Below are positions 1-8,080 of a DNA stretch of 30,314 nt, in pieces (the first letter of the stretch is position 1; every line of letters starts with the position of its first letter). A program made the position numbers and the translations under genes. The notes below the pieces were generated by a model. It did no database searches. It had not been told where the DNA came from and saw only the letters and a list, made by a program, of their open reading frames with translations. The DNA comes from an uncultured Collinsella sp. (GTDB taxonomy: Bacteria; Actinomycetota; Coriobacteriia; Coriobacteriales; Coriobacteriaceae), in the NCBI GenBank assembly GCA_902493915.1, contig CABUQY010000012.1, positions 1-30,314 on the forward strand, given 5' to 3'.

Positions 1-558
1 CTCCTCGATGGTGTTTGCACCGGTATCGGTAACCTTGGGCGCAATGGCGCTCTTCTTCTCATTGACGTAGTACGTGAGCTTGGGCTGATGGTAGTTGCCG
101 TCGAGCATCGAAACCAGGTTATCCGAGAAGTTCTTGGGAATCACGATAGCGGCATAGTACTCGCCGCTCTCGACGCCCTCCTTGGCATCGGCCGTCGAGT
201 CGACGAACGTCCAGCCCAACTGATGATTCTCCTTGAGCTGGTCGACCACTTTGTCGCCAGCGTTGAGCTCACCCACCAAGTCGTTTTGGGTGCCTCGATC
301 GTTGTTGGCGATAGCAATCTTGATGCCTTGGGTGTTTCCATACGGATCCCAGTTTGCCACGATGTTATACCAGGCATACAGCGAGGGAATAACGCACACG
401 CCTAGGGTAACCACCAGGGCGACGGGGTTCACAAGCAGTCGCTTAATGTCGCGCTTAAATATCGCAAAGGACACCTTTGCATTGGATAGTTTGCTGCCGA
501 GACTCACGCTTGGACCATCCATCCTGTCGTTAAATCGAATCGTACTATCGACAACCAT
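1..558 (-). CDS. YhgE/Pip-type membrane protein, N-terminal part (cut by window edge)
   Basis: An open frame on the - strand enters at position 558 and runs without a stop off the left edge, so only the first 186 codons are present. The start of the product has a short cytoplasmic stretch, then FKRDIKRLLVNPVALVV and one strong hydrophobic segment ending in PSLYAWYNI, followed by a soluble region with IAIANNDRG and YYAAIVIPKNFS. This is the usual N-terminus of the YhgE/Pip family, an ABC-2-like group with an N-terminal membrane helix, a large extracellular domain and several C-terminal helices; members include phage infection protein and secretion-associated proteins. Two in-frame ATG codons are possible, 558 and 522; neither has a convincing ribosome binding site, and I give the longer form. 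A possible TetR-type operator lies upstream (638-649). The substrate cannot be told from this fragment. Confidence 0.85.
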   Translation of the reverse strand, partial: MVVDSTIRFNDRMDGPSVSLGSKLSNAKVSFAIFKRDIKRLLVNPVALVVTLGVCVIPSLYAWYNIVANWDPYGNTQGIKIAIANNDRGTQNDLVGELNAGDKVVDQLKENHQLGWTFVDSTADAKEGVESGEYYAAIVIPKNFSDNLVSMLDGNYHQPKLTYYVNEKKSAIAPKVTDTGANTIEE

Positions 559-637
559 TGTAGTAGGCGCTTTAACGTCTCAAAGCACAATGGTGTTGAG
601 TTTTGCGGGTAGCAATATACTACGAAGATGAGTTAAC

Positions 638-649
638 GTACAGATGTAC
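638..649. promoter_or_regulatory. Small inverted repeat upstream of the YhgE-type gene, possible operator
   Basis: GTACA and TGTAC flank a 2-nt centre about 80 nt upstream of the 558 start. A weak -10-like TATATT (- strand) lies between the repeat and the gene. YhgE-type genes are often controlled by TetR-family repressors, so an operator is plausible, but the regulator is not in the window. Confidence 0.25.
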
Positions 650-696
650 AGTATCCTAAATTTCAGCAGGTCACAAAACCACAACCCGCACAAATA

Positions 697-725
697 AATG
701 ATCCCTTGGGGACGAAGGGATCATT
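697..725. repeat. Perfect 11-bp hairpin between the YhgE-type gene and htpG
   Basis: AATGATCCCTT (697-707) and AAGGGATCATT (715-725) form a perfect 11-bp stem with a 7-nt loop. There is no good T-run on either side, so it is a poor intrinsic terminator by itself. It lies directly beside the larger inverted repeat at 734-803. Confidence 0.6.
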
Positions 726-733
726 CAAAAGGA

Positions 734-803
734 AACGAGAGTGGAAAATCTCCCACTTCAAGCCCGCATTCGAGCCAAAAGTGGGAGATTATCCACTCTC
801 GTT
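734..803. repeat. 25-nt inverted repeat with 20-nt loop at the 3' end of htpG
   Basis: The arms 734-758 and 779-803 are reverse complements with one mismatch in 25. Each arm itself contains a short dyad (AGTGG and CCACT). On the htpG-transcribed strand the hairpin is followed by a T-rich stretch, so it may end the htpG transcript. Its length, nested symmetry and intergenic position also fit a REP/BIME-type repeat. Confidence 0.7.
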
Positions 804-833
804 CTAATCTAGTTACGGTGCCGTATCCCCGAA

Positions 834-2858
834 CTACATCAAGTTGCAGACAGCTGCCGCGAAGGCAACGGGGTCCTCGGGCAAAATGCCCTCGACCAGC
901 AGGGCCTGATCGTAGAGCAGACCGGAGTACTGCTTGATCTTGTCGGCGTCGCCTGCCTTCTGGGCAGCGACAAGCTTGGCAAAGACCGGGTGCTTGGCGT
1001 TGAGCTCGAGCACGCGCTGGCTCTTGGGCATACCATCGGGCGCTCCCTCGGGACCCTTCTGGAGCACCTTCTCCATCTCGAGCGAAAGCGGGCCCTCGGT
1101 GGTGATGCACGCGGGAGCATCGGTCAGGCGCGCAGAGACGGCGACCTTCTCGACCTTGTCACCGAGCGCCTCCTTCATAGCGCTAAAGAGGTCCTCGTTT
1201 TCCTTGGTGGCGTCCTCGGCCTCCTTCTTCTCGTCCTCGGTCGCCAGATCAAGATCGCCAGTCGCAACGTTCTTGAGCTCTAGATGACGATCCTCGACCT
1301 CGGGCTCGGCACCGTCGGCCACAGCCTTCTCGGCAGCCTCGCGGGCAGCATCGTCCTCGTAGATCTTGGGCATATCGGCGGCAACGTACTCACGCATAGC
1401 CTGGAACGTGAACTCGTCCACATCCTGCGTCAGCAGCAGCACGTCATAGCCGCGGTCGAGCACGCCCTTTACCACGGGCATCTTGGCCAAGCGCTCACGC
1501 GAGTCACCGGCGGCGTAGTAGATGGCCTTCTGATCCTCGGGCATGCCCTTGGCATACTCGGCCAGGGTAATCATCTTCTGTTCCTTGGCAGACCAGAACA
1601 GCAACAGGTCGGCGAGCTCATCGGCCTTCATGCCATAGCTCGAGTAGATGCCGTACTTAAGACCGCGACCAAAGTTCTCAAAGAACTTCTCGTAGGCCTC
1701 GCGATCGTTGTCGCGCATATCCTCAAGATCGGCGGTAATCTTCTTTTCCACACGCTTGGCGATGGCCTTGAGCTGACGGTTCTGCTGCAGCGTCTCGCGC
1801 GAGATGTTGAGCGACACGTCAGCGGAATCCACGACGCCGCGGACAAAGTTGTAGTAGTCGGGCAGCAGGTCGTCGCACTTCTCCATGATCAGGACGTTGG
1901 AGCTGTAGAGTGCCAGACCCTTCTCGTAATCCTTGCTGTACAGATCGAACGGCGCGCGGCCCGGCACAAACAGCAGGGCATCGTACTCGAGCGTGCCCTC
2001 GGCATGGAAGCTGATGGTGCGCGCAGGATCGTCAAAGTCGTGGAACGTGGACTTGTAGAACTCGTCGTAGTCCTTCTGCTCGACATCGGAGCTGCGCTTC
2101 TTCCAGATCGGTGTCATGGAATTGACGGTCTCGAGCTCCTGGTAGTCCTCGTACTCGGGCTTGTAATCGTCGCCGGCGTCCTCGGGCTTGGGTTTCTGGC
2201 GGCTCTTGGACACCATCATCTGAATCGGGTAGCGCACATAGTTGCTGTACTGCTGAATCAGGCTCTTGAGACCCCACTCGGTCAGGAAGCGATCGTAGGT
2301 CTCGGCCTCGCCGTCGGCATCGAGCTTCTCGTTCTCGCGCAGCGTCAGGATGACATCGGTACCGTGCTCGGCGCGCTCACCGTCCTCGATGGTGTAGCCC
2401 TCAAGACCGTCGGATTCCCACACATGGGCGACATCCTCGCCATAGGCGCGGCTGACGACCTTCACATGGCTGGCGACCATAAAAGCCGAGTAGAAGCCCA
2501 CGCCAAACTGGCCGATGATGTCGACATCCGAACCCTGCTGCTCGGCGTTCTCGGTCTTAAACTCCTCGGAGCCGGAATGGGCGATGGTGCCCAGATTGCG
2601 CTCGAGCTCCTCGGCGGTCATGCCAATGCCGTTATCCGAGATGGTAATGGTGCGGGCGTCTTTATCAAAGGAAACGCGAATAGCCAGGTCGCCCTGGTCG
2701 ATCTTGACGCTCGGATCCTGCAGGCTCTTAAAGTTGAGCTTGTCGACGGCGTCGCTCGCGTTAGAGATAAGCTCGCGCAGGAAGATTTCCTTATTGGTGT
2801 AGATGGAGTTGATCATGAGGTCGAGCAGTTTTTTGCTCTCGGTCTTAAATTGACGCAT
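834..2858 (-). CDS. htpG: Molecular chaperone HtpG (Hsp90 family)
   Basis: The 674-residue product is a full-length bacterial Hsp90, an ATP-dependent dimeric cytoplasmic chaperone that remodels late folding intermediates. The N-terminal GHKL ATPase domain is clear: LRELISNASDA near residues 28-37, DNGIGM, and GQFGVGFYSAF for the nucleotide lid. The middle domain has the usual FVRGVVDS and LNISRE motifs (catalytic-loop arginine), and a C-terminal dimerisation part follows. It is longer than E. coli HtpG (about 624 residues) mainly because of a charged, Glu/Asp/Lys-rich stretch around residues 540-600 before the C-terminal domain. The ATG at 2858 is preceded by AAAGGA at good spacing. No CIRCE or HAIR heat-shock operator is visible in the 200 nt upstream, so its heat control, if any, is unclear. 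Confidence 0.97.
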   Translation of the reverse strand: MRQFKTESKKLLDLMINSIYTNKEIFLRELISNASDAVDKLNFKSLQDPSVKIDQGDLAIRVSFDKDARTITISDNGIGMTAEELERNLGTIAHSGSEEFKTENAEQQGSDVDIIGQFGVGFYSAFMVASHVKVVSRAYGEDVAHVWESDGLEGYTIEDGERAEHGTDVILTLRENEKLDADGEAETYDRFLTEWGLKSLIQQYSNYVRYPIQMMVSKSRQKPKPEDAGDDYKPEYEDYQELETVNSMTPIWKKRSSDVEQKDYDEFYKSTFHDFDDPARTISFHAEGTLEYDALLFVPGRAPFDLYSKDYEKGLALYSSNVLIMEKCDDLLPDYYNFVRGVVDSADVSLNISRETLQQNRQLKAIAKRVEKKITADLEDMRDNDREAYEKFFENFGRGLKYGIYSSYGMKADELADLLLFWSAKEQKMITLAEYAKGMPEDQKAIYYAAGDSRERLAKMPVVKGVLDRGYDVLLLTQDVDEFTFQAMREYVAADMPKIYEDDAAREAAEKAVADGAEPEVEDRHLELKNVATGDLDLATEDEKKEAEDATKENEDLFSAMKEALGDKVEKVAVSARLTDAPACITTEGPLSLEMEKVLQKGPEGAPDGMPKSQRVLELNAKHPVFAKLVAAQKAGDADKIKQYSGLLYDQALLVEGILPEDPVAFAAAVCNLM

Positions 2859-3022
2859 GTGCAGTCCTTTCGCGCTACCCCCGTCCGCAAAAACGGCCCG
2901 GTCGCCCGAGCCGAATCGCAGACCTGCTATGTTCAGACTTAGATTTTATAACCCATTAGCGCGCATATATACATACGGAATCGAAAAACTGTATGTCTAA
3001 GCGCTCCGATGCGCCAATTGCC

Positions 3023-3069
3023 AAGGAGCGTCCCCAACTGCCGGCAGAAAAGGAACGTCCCTATCTGCC
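3023..3069. repeat. Two direct copies of a 20-nt GTCCC repeat overlapping the GNAT stop
   Basis: AAGGAGCGTCCCCAACTGCC (3023-3042) and AAGGAACGTCCCTATCTGCC (3050-3069) match at 16 of 20 positions. The second copy supplies the stop codon and last codons of the acetyltransferase gene (3061). It resembles short dispersed intergenic repeats; genome copy number is unknown from this window. Confidence 0.5.
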
Positions 3070-3561
3070 ATCTACGCGCTTGGCCATCCAGACATGGGGT
3101 TGGCCCTCGTCTTCGTAATCTACCGGGGCAATTTGCGTGTAGCCCGCCTTTGCATAGAGCGGCAGCACGTATTCCTGCGCATGCAGCTTAATAAGCTTAG
3201 CGCCGGCATCGCGTGCACACGAAGCACTGGTCTCGACGATCGCACTCGCCAGTCCGCGACGACGCCTAGCCGGCAGCACGGCGACGCGCCCCATAATGTA
3301 GGTCTCCCCCGCCGCAACGTCTTCGTCCATGTCGCATGCCGGCAACACCGGGGCCCCTGCGTCAGCCACGCGTTCAAGCTCTTCGGGAAACACGCGCGAG
3401 CAACCGGCAAGCTCGTCGTCTACATAGAGCGTCACATGAATGCAGTTCGGATCCTCGTCGATAGCGTCGAACTCATTCTCGTAGCCCTGCTCGTCCATAA
3501 AAACGACGCGGCGCACCAACGCCGCGTCATCAAAGCATCCCGTCTTAAGTTGGATATCCAT
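3061..3561 (-). CDS. GNAT family N-acetyltransferase
   Basis: The product (166 residues from this start) has the GNAT fold signature: an N-terminal beta/alpha part, ETYIMGRVAVLPARRRRGLASAIVE around residues 86-110 (the R-R-x-G-x-A acetyl-CoA pyrophosphate-binding turn) and a C-terminal AKLIKLHAQEYVLPLYAKAGY motif in which Tyr is the usual general acid position. The composition resembles ElaA-like GNATs that acetylate small amines; the substrate cannot be named. I chose ATG 3561, because AAAGGG lies 5 nt upstream, over the TTG at 3579 that would extend the frame. It stands alone, 39 nt after the cpsB-like gene and on the same strand, so readthrough from the capsule control operon is possible. 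The stop codon lies in a short repeat (3050-3069). Confidence 0.88.
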   Translation of the reverse strand: MDIQLKTGCFDDAALVRRVVFMDEQGYENEFDAIDEDPNCIHVTLYVDDELAGCSRVFPEELERVADAGAPVLPACDMDEDVAAGETYIMGRVAVLPARRRRGLASAIVETSASCARDAGAKLIKLHAQEYVLPLYAKAGYTQIAPVDYEDEGQPHVWMAKRVDGR

Positions 3562-3600
3562 GGCTGCCCTTTCATTCAATGCGAACGTTAGGGACAGATA

Positions 3601-4251
3601 TTAGCGAAAATGAGCTCCGCGCACGCTAAACTTCGCGCGAGCCTTCGCCAGGCAGTCGTAATGACCCACGTTATGGGCATCGCTCGCGATGAAGCTGTAC
3701 AGGTTCTGATCGAACAGGCGCTGTGCCGGCTTTTTCTCGCGACCAAAGCGACCGCCGGCAATAAAGTCCGCCGAAGCCTGCAGCTTGCAGCCCATATCGA
3801 CCAGGCGCTCCGCCACGCTTACATCCTTTTGAACCGCACGATAGCGCTCAGGATGAGCGATGATCACCTGGTAGCCACGGCACTGCAAATCGTAAATCGT
3901 GTTCTCGTACTCTCTAAACGCATACGCATCGGCATGCGTCGAAAGCTCGAGCAGAAACTCGTTGGTCCCATCGAAATGCAAGTGCTCCGCAGCATCGATA
4001 CCAAGCTCAACGAGCTTTCGATGGTTGACCTCGAAGCCCATCTGGAGCGGAAAACCGTCAGCGTTATCACGCAGCAGCTCAAAGGCATCCCACATCTTGT
4101 CGTAATCAAAATAGGGATCACGACAGTGAGGAGTGCAAACGATTCTGGTTACACCGGCCCGCTTGGCAGCCTCGAGCATCGCCAAGCTCTCATCGAGATC
4201 GGCGGCGCCGTCGTCTACACCCGGCAAGATATGGCAATGAATGTCACGCAT
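3601..4251 (-). CDS. cpsB: CpsB/YwqE-type tyrosine-protein phosphatase (PHP domain)
   Basis: The 216-residue product is a manganese-dependent PHP-fold phosphatase that removes phosphate from the tyrosine cluster of the cognate BY-kinase, resetting exopolysaccharide polymerisation. Visible metal-binding motifs are DIHCHILPGVDDGA (H5, H7), CTPHCRDPYF, GFEVNH, IIAHPERY and IASDAHN near the C-terminus, all standard for CpsB/YwqE/CapC. Length is slightly below the usual 240-260 residues, but all motifs are present. It is the last gene of a wzz-cpsD-cpsB unit: its start is 16 nt after the kinase stop, with AAGG upstream. Phosphatase, kinase and chain-length regulator together form a closed phosphorylation circuit. 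Confidence 0.93.
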   Translation of the reverse strand: MRDIHCHILPGVDDGAADLDESLAMLEAAKRAGVTRIVCTPHCRDPYFDYDKMWDAFELLRDNADGFPLQMGFEVNHRKLVELGIDAAEHLHFDGTNEFLLELSTHADAYAFREYENTIYDLQCRGYQVIIAHPERYRAVQKDVSVAERLVDMGCKLQASADFIAGGRFGREKKPAQRLFDQNLYSFIASDAHNVGHYDCLAKARAKFSVRGAHFR

Positions 4252-4267
4252 AGGTCAGCCTTATCAA

Positions 4268-5005
4268 CTAAACGTTTGCTCGGTTGGTGAAGATGCCCTT
4301 TTTGGAAGTCCCCTGATCGTCGGAGCCCTTCTTAACCTTCTTACCGTCCTTGGTGTAGTAAGAATAGTAGTACTCGCTGGTCTCGGTCTCACAGTAATTC
4401 ATGACGGTACCGATGAGCTTGACCTTTTCGGACTTCTTAAGCTGGCCGATGGCGTTGAGTGCCTCCTCGCGCTTGGTGAAGTCCTCGCGCACCACGAACA
4501 GCGCGCCGTCGGTCAGGCTGGCAATCTCGGCAGCATCGATGAAGGTGACGACCGGAGGAGCGTCGAAGATGACGTACTGGAACTTGGCAGACAGCGCCTT
4601 GACCAGCTTGGCAAAGCGGTGAGAAACGATGATGTCGGCAGGATTGGGAATGTGCGGCTCGGCATCGAGGAAGTAGAAGTTCTTCTGACCCGTCTCGACA
4701 ATTGCCTGGTCAATGGAGATCTGCTCGGAAAGGACCGCATAGAGTCCGCCGCGCGAACGAACGCCGAGCATATCGGAAAGGGACCTGCGGCGCATATCGG
4801 CCTCGACCAGGAGCACGGACTTGCCGCTCGTGGCGATAGCCTGGGCAAGGTTGATGGAAACCGTAGACTTGCCCTCGTTGGGAATCGAGGACGTGACGGT
4901 AATGGTGCGAATGGGGTCGTCCACGCTCGCAAAGCGGATGTTGGCCAGAAGGGTCTTGGCGGCATTCTGTACAACGAGCTTATCGGTGTTCTTTGCCTTA
5001 GCCAT
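4268..5005 (-). CDS. cpsD: CpsD/CapB-type bacterial tyrosine kinase
   Basis: This 245-residue protein is a BY-kinase, the cytoplasmic ATPase that autophosphorylates on C-terminal tyrosines and controls polysaccharide chain length. The three Walker motifs are present: SSIPNEGKST (Walker A, about 39-48), VLLVEADMRRR (A', about 64-74) and YVIFDAPP (B, about 144-151). The C-terminal tail carries a tyrosine cluster, EYYYSYY (211-217), followed by a lysine-rich end. It lacks the membrane part found in Gram-negative Wzc; that part is the separate upstream Wzz-like protein, as in Gram-positive systems. It starts 2 nt after the stop of that gene, and its ribosome binding site (AAAGGTGG) lies inside the end of the wzz-like frame, so the two are probably translationally linked. 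Confidence 0.94.
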   Translation of the reverse strand: MAKAKNTDKLVVQNAAKTLLANIRFASVDDPIRTITVTSSIPNEGKSTVSINLAQAIATSGKSVLLVEADMRRRSLSDMLGVRSRGGLYAVLSEQISIDQAIVETGQKNFYFLDAEPHIPNPADIIVSHRFAKLVKALSAKFQYVIFDAPPVVTFIDAAEIASLTDGALFVVREDFTKREEALNAIGQLKKSEKVKLIGTVMNYCETETSEYYYSYYTKDGKKVKKGSDDQGTSKKGIFTNRANV

Positions 5006-5007
5006 GC

Positions 5008-5664
5008 CTATTTACCACCTTTCATAGCCGGAATTCGGCCAACAACGGGAATGCCCAGGAGCTCTTCTGCCTCTTCGGCACCGCGGATGCGGGTATTGAG
5101 CATGTCTGCCAAAACGACATAGGCAACTGCGATAAAGATACCGGCGAGGAACGCGACAGCAACGTACAGCATACGCTTGGGACCGCTGGGGGCTTCGGGG
5201 GTCTTAGCCTCGTCGATAACGTTGATGCTCTGGGCAGCGCCGACGTTCTGAGCGACCGTACTCACCGAGCTGGCCATGGCCTTTGCGACCTTAGCCGTCT
5301 CCTTGGCATCGGTGCCGGTAACCGAAAGCGTAATGACACGCGTGGTGGTCTCGGAGGAAACAGACACCTTGTAGTCATCCAGATCGGTGAGGCCCAGTTC
5401 ATTGGCTGCGCCGCTCTTAACGCTATCGCTATCCAGCAGCGTGGCGATATCGTTGGAAAGCATCTGACTCGCCGAGAGATCGTTGTAGCTCATCTGACCG
5501 CTATCGTCGGTCTTGGCGAGAATGTACATGCTCGTCGTCGCGGTATAGGTGTTGTCCATCGCAACGAAGGAAACGATGCCCATGGCGATCGCGCAGACCA
5601 CCGGAAGGGTGATGACCAGCTGAAGGTGCTTCTTCAGCAGCTGGAACAGTTCGAGAAGGGTCAT
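5008..5664 (-). CDS. Wzz/CpsC-type chain-length determinant (kinase activator)
   Basis: The 218-residue product has the CapA/CpsC layout: a short cytoplasmic start, a first transmembrane segment at about 15-36, an extracellular domain of about 125 residues, a proline-rich approach (TPEAPSGPKR, 155-164), a second transmembrane segment at about 165-187, and a cytoplasmic tail ending GIPVVGRIPAMKGGK. In Gram-positive capsule systems the tail of this protein activates the separate BY-kinase, encoded here 2 nt downstream. It is the first gene of the wzz-cpsD-cpsB unit, with a 195-nt gap upstream holding the terminator of the phoR-like gene. No glycosyltransferase, Wzx or Wzy genes follow, so the polymer it controls must be made elsewhere. 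Confidence 0.92.
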   Translation of the reverse strand: MTLLELFQLLKKHLQLVITLPVVCAIAMGIVSFVAMDNTYTATTSMYILAKTDDSGQMSYNDLSASQMLSNDIATLLDSDSVKSGAANELGLTDLDDYKVSVSSETTTRVITLSVTGTDAKETAKVAKAMASSVSTVAQNVGAAQSINVIDEAKTPEAPSGPKRMLYVAVAFLAGIFIAVAYVVLADMLNTRIRGAEEAEELLGIPVVGRIPAMKGGK

Positions 5665-5805
5665 GCAGCTTGCCTTTCATTTCCCCAGTTCGGATTGACA
5701 AAACTGTCTGTATGTTATCGCATCTTTTTACCGAGACCAAACTCTATACATAAGAAACAGGCTCTCCTGTAAAAATGTCGGAAGCAATCGTAAAATTGCA
5801 CAACA

Positions 5806-5834
5806 ACGCCGCACCCGAAAGTCAAATGCGGCGT
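5806..5834 (-). terminator. Intrinsic terminator after the phoR-like gene
   Basis: ACGCCGCA (5806-5813) and TGCGGCGT (5827-5834) form an 8-bp GC-rich stem. On the - strand it is followed by a T-rich stretch, 25 nt past the phoR-like stop. Confidence 0.8.
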
Positions 5835-5859
5835 CTGCATCAATATCTATGTTGTATCG

Positions 5860-7284
5860 CTATGCGAATGGCTCGTCCTGCCGTATGGGAAACGTCACCG
5901 TAATGGTGGTTCCCACGCCCAACTCGCTCGACAGATCGAGCGTGGCGTGATGATACAGGGCCGCATGCTTGACAATGGCAAGCCCCAGACCGGTTCCGCC
6001 GCGCGCCTTGGACCTACTCTTGTCCACGCGATAGAACCGCTCAAATACCTTGCCCTGTTCTTCAGGCGCGATACCGATTCCCGTGTCGGCGACCGCAAGG
6101 AACGGATGGCCTTCGTCGTTGGTGCCGCACTGCAGCGTAACCGCACCGCCGGGTCGATTGTAGCGGATGGCGTTGCTCGCCAGATTATAGATGAGCTCGT
6201 CAATCAAGCGCGACACGCCTTCGATGACCACAGGCTTGGTCTCATGACTTATCGTCACATTCGCCTGACGGGCGACCTGTTCAAGACGCTGCTCAACCGC
6301 GTAGATGGCACGCGAGAGCTCAATAGGCTCCGTGGAACCAATGGGCACCGCCTCGCCCTCAGTTGCACGCTCGGCCTCGTCCAAGTTAGACAGCGTAAGG
6401 ATATCGTTGACAAGCGCTGCCAAGCGGCCCGCCTCACGATAGATGCGACCGCCAAAGTTGCGCAGGTCGCCCTCGCCCTCGACCATGCCGTTTGCGATGA
6501 GCTCGGCATAGCCCGAAATCGCCGTAAGCGGCGTCTTGAGCTCATGGGTGATATTCGCCGTGAACTCGCGGCGCATACGGTCGTTGTCCGCTAGCACCGC
6601 CATTTGGCGCTTGAGTTCCTGGCGCTGCGACTCGATACGCTCAAGCATGGGGACCATCTCGGCATAGGCGTGCTCATAGCTACGGCGTGGGTGGTCCAAA
6701 TCCACCTCTTGCAACGGCGCGATGATGGCACGGGACTCGCGGCGCGCCATAAAAAACGAGAGTACCGCACCCGCTGCTGCGATAAGCAGCATCGGCGCCA
6801 CCATCGACAGCAAAATCGCCGTAACGCCAGGCTGGGCCTGCGCCAAGCGGACAACCTGGCCGTTATCAAGGGCGACGGCGCGATACAGCATAATCTCGTC
6901 GAGCGTAGAGCTTGCGCGCTCCGCGGAACCCAAACCACTCTCAAAGGCCTCGATGACCTCGGGGCGATCGCCATGGTTGGGCAGTGTGGAAGGCGACGCC
7001 TCGTTGTCGTAGGCAACCGATCCATCCTTGTTAATCAGCGTGATTCGCAAGTCCTCGCGATCAAGGCTACGCAAGAACGGGATGGGCTCCTGCTGTTCGT
7101 CGAGAGCGGCAGCAATGAGCTCGGTTTCCTGCGCCAGATTGGTACTCGTGGCATCCGCCAAGGTGTTTTGCACAAAGAACGCACCCAGCACCGTAAACGC
7201 CACGATAACCGCCATGGCGCAGACAAAGATCGTCACAAAAACGCGGTGCGACAGCGTATGTTTTCCCTGGGGGGCGAAGACCAC
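5860..7284 (-). CDS. phoR: PhoR-like sensor histidine kinase
   Basis: The 474-residue membrane kinase has a transmembrane segment at about 15-40, an extracellular domain, a second transmembrane segment at about 156-180, then the catalytic core: H-box ITHELKTPLTAISGYAEL (phospho-acceptor His247), N-box NLASNAIRYNR (367-377), G1 DTGIGIAPE (400-408), FERFYRVDKSRS and G2 GGTGLGLAIVKH. This is the PhoR/PhoP-partner class of the HisKA family. Its gene follows the phoB-like gene directly; the GTG start at 7284 is supported by GGAGGAG about 6 nt upstream, which overlaps the end of the regulator frame. The neighbouring pstB supports a phosphate-starvation role, although pstSCA and phoU are not seen here. 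Confidence 0.9.
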   Translation of the reverse strand: MVFAPQGKHTLSHRVFVTIFVCAMAVIVAFTVLGAFFVQNTLADATSTNLAQETELIAAALDEQQEPIPFLRSLDREDLRITLINKDGSVAYDNEASPSTLPNHGDRPEVIEAFESGLGSAERASSTLDEIMLYRAVALDNGQVVRLAQAQPGVTAILLSMVAPMLLIAAAGAVLSFFMARRESRAIIAPLQEVDLDHPRRSYEHAYAEMVPMLERIESQRQELKRQMAVLADNDRMRREFTANITHELKTPLTAISGYAELIANGMVEGEGDLRNFGGRIYREAGRLAALVNDILTLSNLDEAERATEGEAVPIGSTEPIELSRAIYAVEQRLEQVARQANVTISHETKPVVIEGVSRLIDELIYNLASNAIRYNRPGGAVTLQCGTNDEGHPFLAVADTGIGIAPEEQGKVFERFYRVDKSRSKARGGTGLGLAIVKHAALYHHATLDLSSELGVGTTITVTFPIRQDEPFA

Positions 7285-7287
7285 GGG

Positions 7288-8016
7288 TTACTCCTCCGAT
7301 GCGGTGGCCGCGGTGTCGTCACCTTCGGCACCATCACCGGCAGAAGGCTCGGCCAAGCGGTAGCCCACGCCGCGCACGGTCTCGATGGCGCTGGCATGCT
7401 CGCCCAGTTTTTGGCGAAGCGTCTGCACGTGCACGTCAACGGTGCGCGAACCGCCGTCGAAGTCCCAGCCCCACACGCTCTGCAGCAACGACTCGCGGGT
7501 AAAGACCACGCCGGGCTTGCGCATGAGGTACTCGAGCAGGTCGAACTCGCGCAGGGTGAGCTTAAGCGGCTCGCCGGCAACGGTCACCTCGCGATGGCTG
7601 GGCGAGAGCACGATGTCGCCCACGCTGAGCACATCGCTCGCCTGCTTGACCATGCCGCCGCGACGCAGCAGTGCGCGGCAGCGGCTCGCAAGCTCCATGA
7701 GCGAAAACGGCTTAGTCAGGTAATCGTCGGCACCGCCATCGAGCGCCATCACCTTGTCGAGCTCGGTATCCTTGGCGGTAAGCATCATGATGGGCACCGT
7801 CGCCGTCAGGCGATCGGCACGCAGTCGACGCATAATCGCCAAGCCATCGGTATCGGGCAGCATGATGTCGAGCAGGACGGCATCGGGTACCCGTCGCGCC
7901 ACGGCAGCCTTAAACTCACCGTCGCACGAAAAGCCTTCGGCCTCAATCCCCTGCTTGCGCAGTGCATAGACCGTCAAATCCCTGATGTTGTCATCGTCCT
8001 CGACGTAATAGATCAT
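7288..8016 (-). CDS. phoB: PhoB-like response regulator (OmpR family)
   Basis: The product (242 residues from this start) has a receiver domain with the acidic patch EDDD at 6-9, phosphorylatable Asp50 in VLLDIMLPDTDG, Thr80 in MLTAKD and Lys102 in YLTKPF. A linker leads to an OmpR/PhoB winged-helix DNA-binding domain (LTLREFDLLEYLM, VDVHVQTLRQKLG, IETVRGVGYRL). I chose ATG 8016 because AAAGGGG precedes it at 6 nt; the frame opens 8 codons earlier. The acidic tail after the winged helix is unusual but short. It lies between pstB (65 nt upstream) and the phoR-like kinase (3 nt downstream), so the three probably form one phosphate-response operon. The target genes are not shown by the sequence. 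Confidence 0.91.
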   Translation of the reverse strand: MIYYVEDDDNIRDLTVYALRKQGIEAEGFSCDGEFKAAVARRVPDAVLLDIMLPDTDGLAIMRRLRADRLTATVPIMMLTAKDTELDKVMALDGGADDYLTKPFSLMELASRCRALLRRGGMVKQASDVLSVGDIVLSPSHREVTVAGEPLKLTLREFDLLEYLMRKPGVVFTRESLLQSVWGWDFDGGSRTVDVHVQTLRQKLGEHASAIETVRGVGYRLAEPSAGDGAEGDDTAATASEE

Positions 8017-8080
8017 GTTGAACCCCTTTGCGGCCGGCATGACCGCATCTTAACCCTAAAGGTACCTTTTCTAGATGGTA

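Noticed and set aside
1284..2942. Long + strand ORF opposite htpG (552 codons)
   Set aside because: Antisense shadow of a GC-rich gene with strong third-position bias; the Leu/Val/Gly/His-rich product has no domain.
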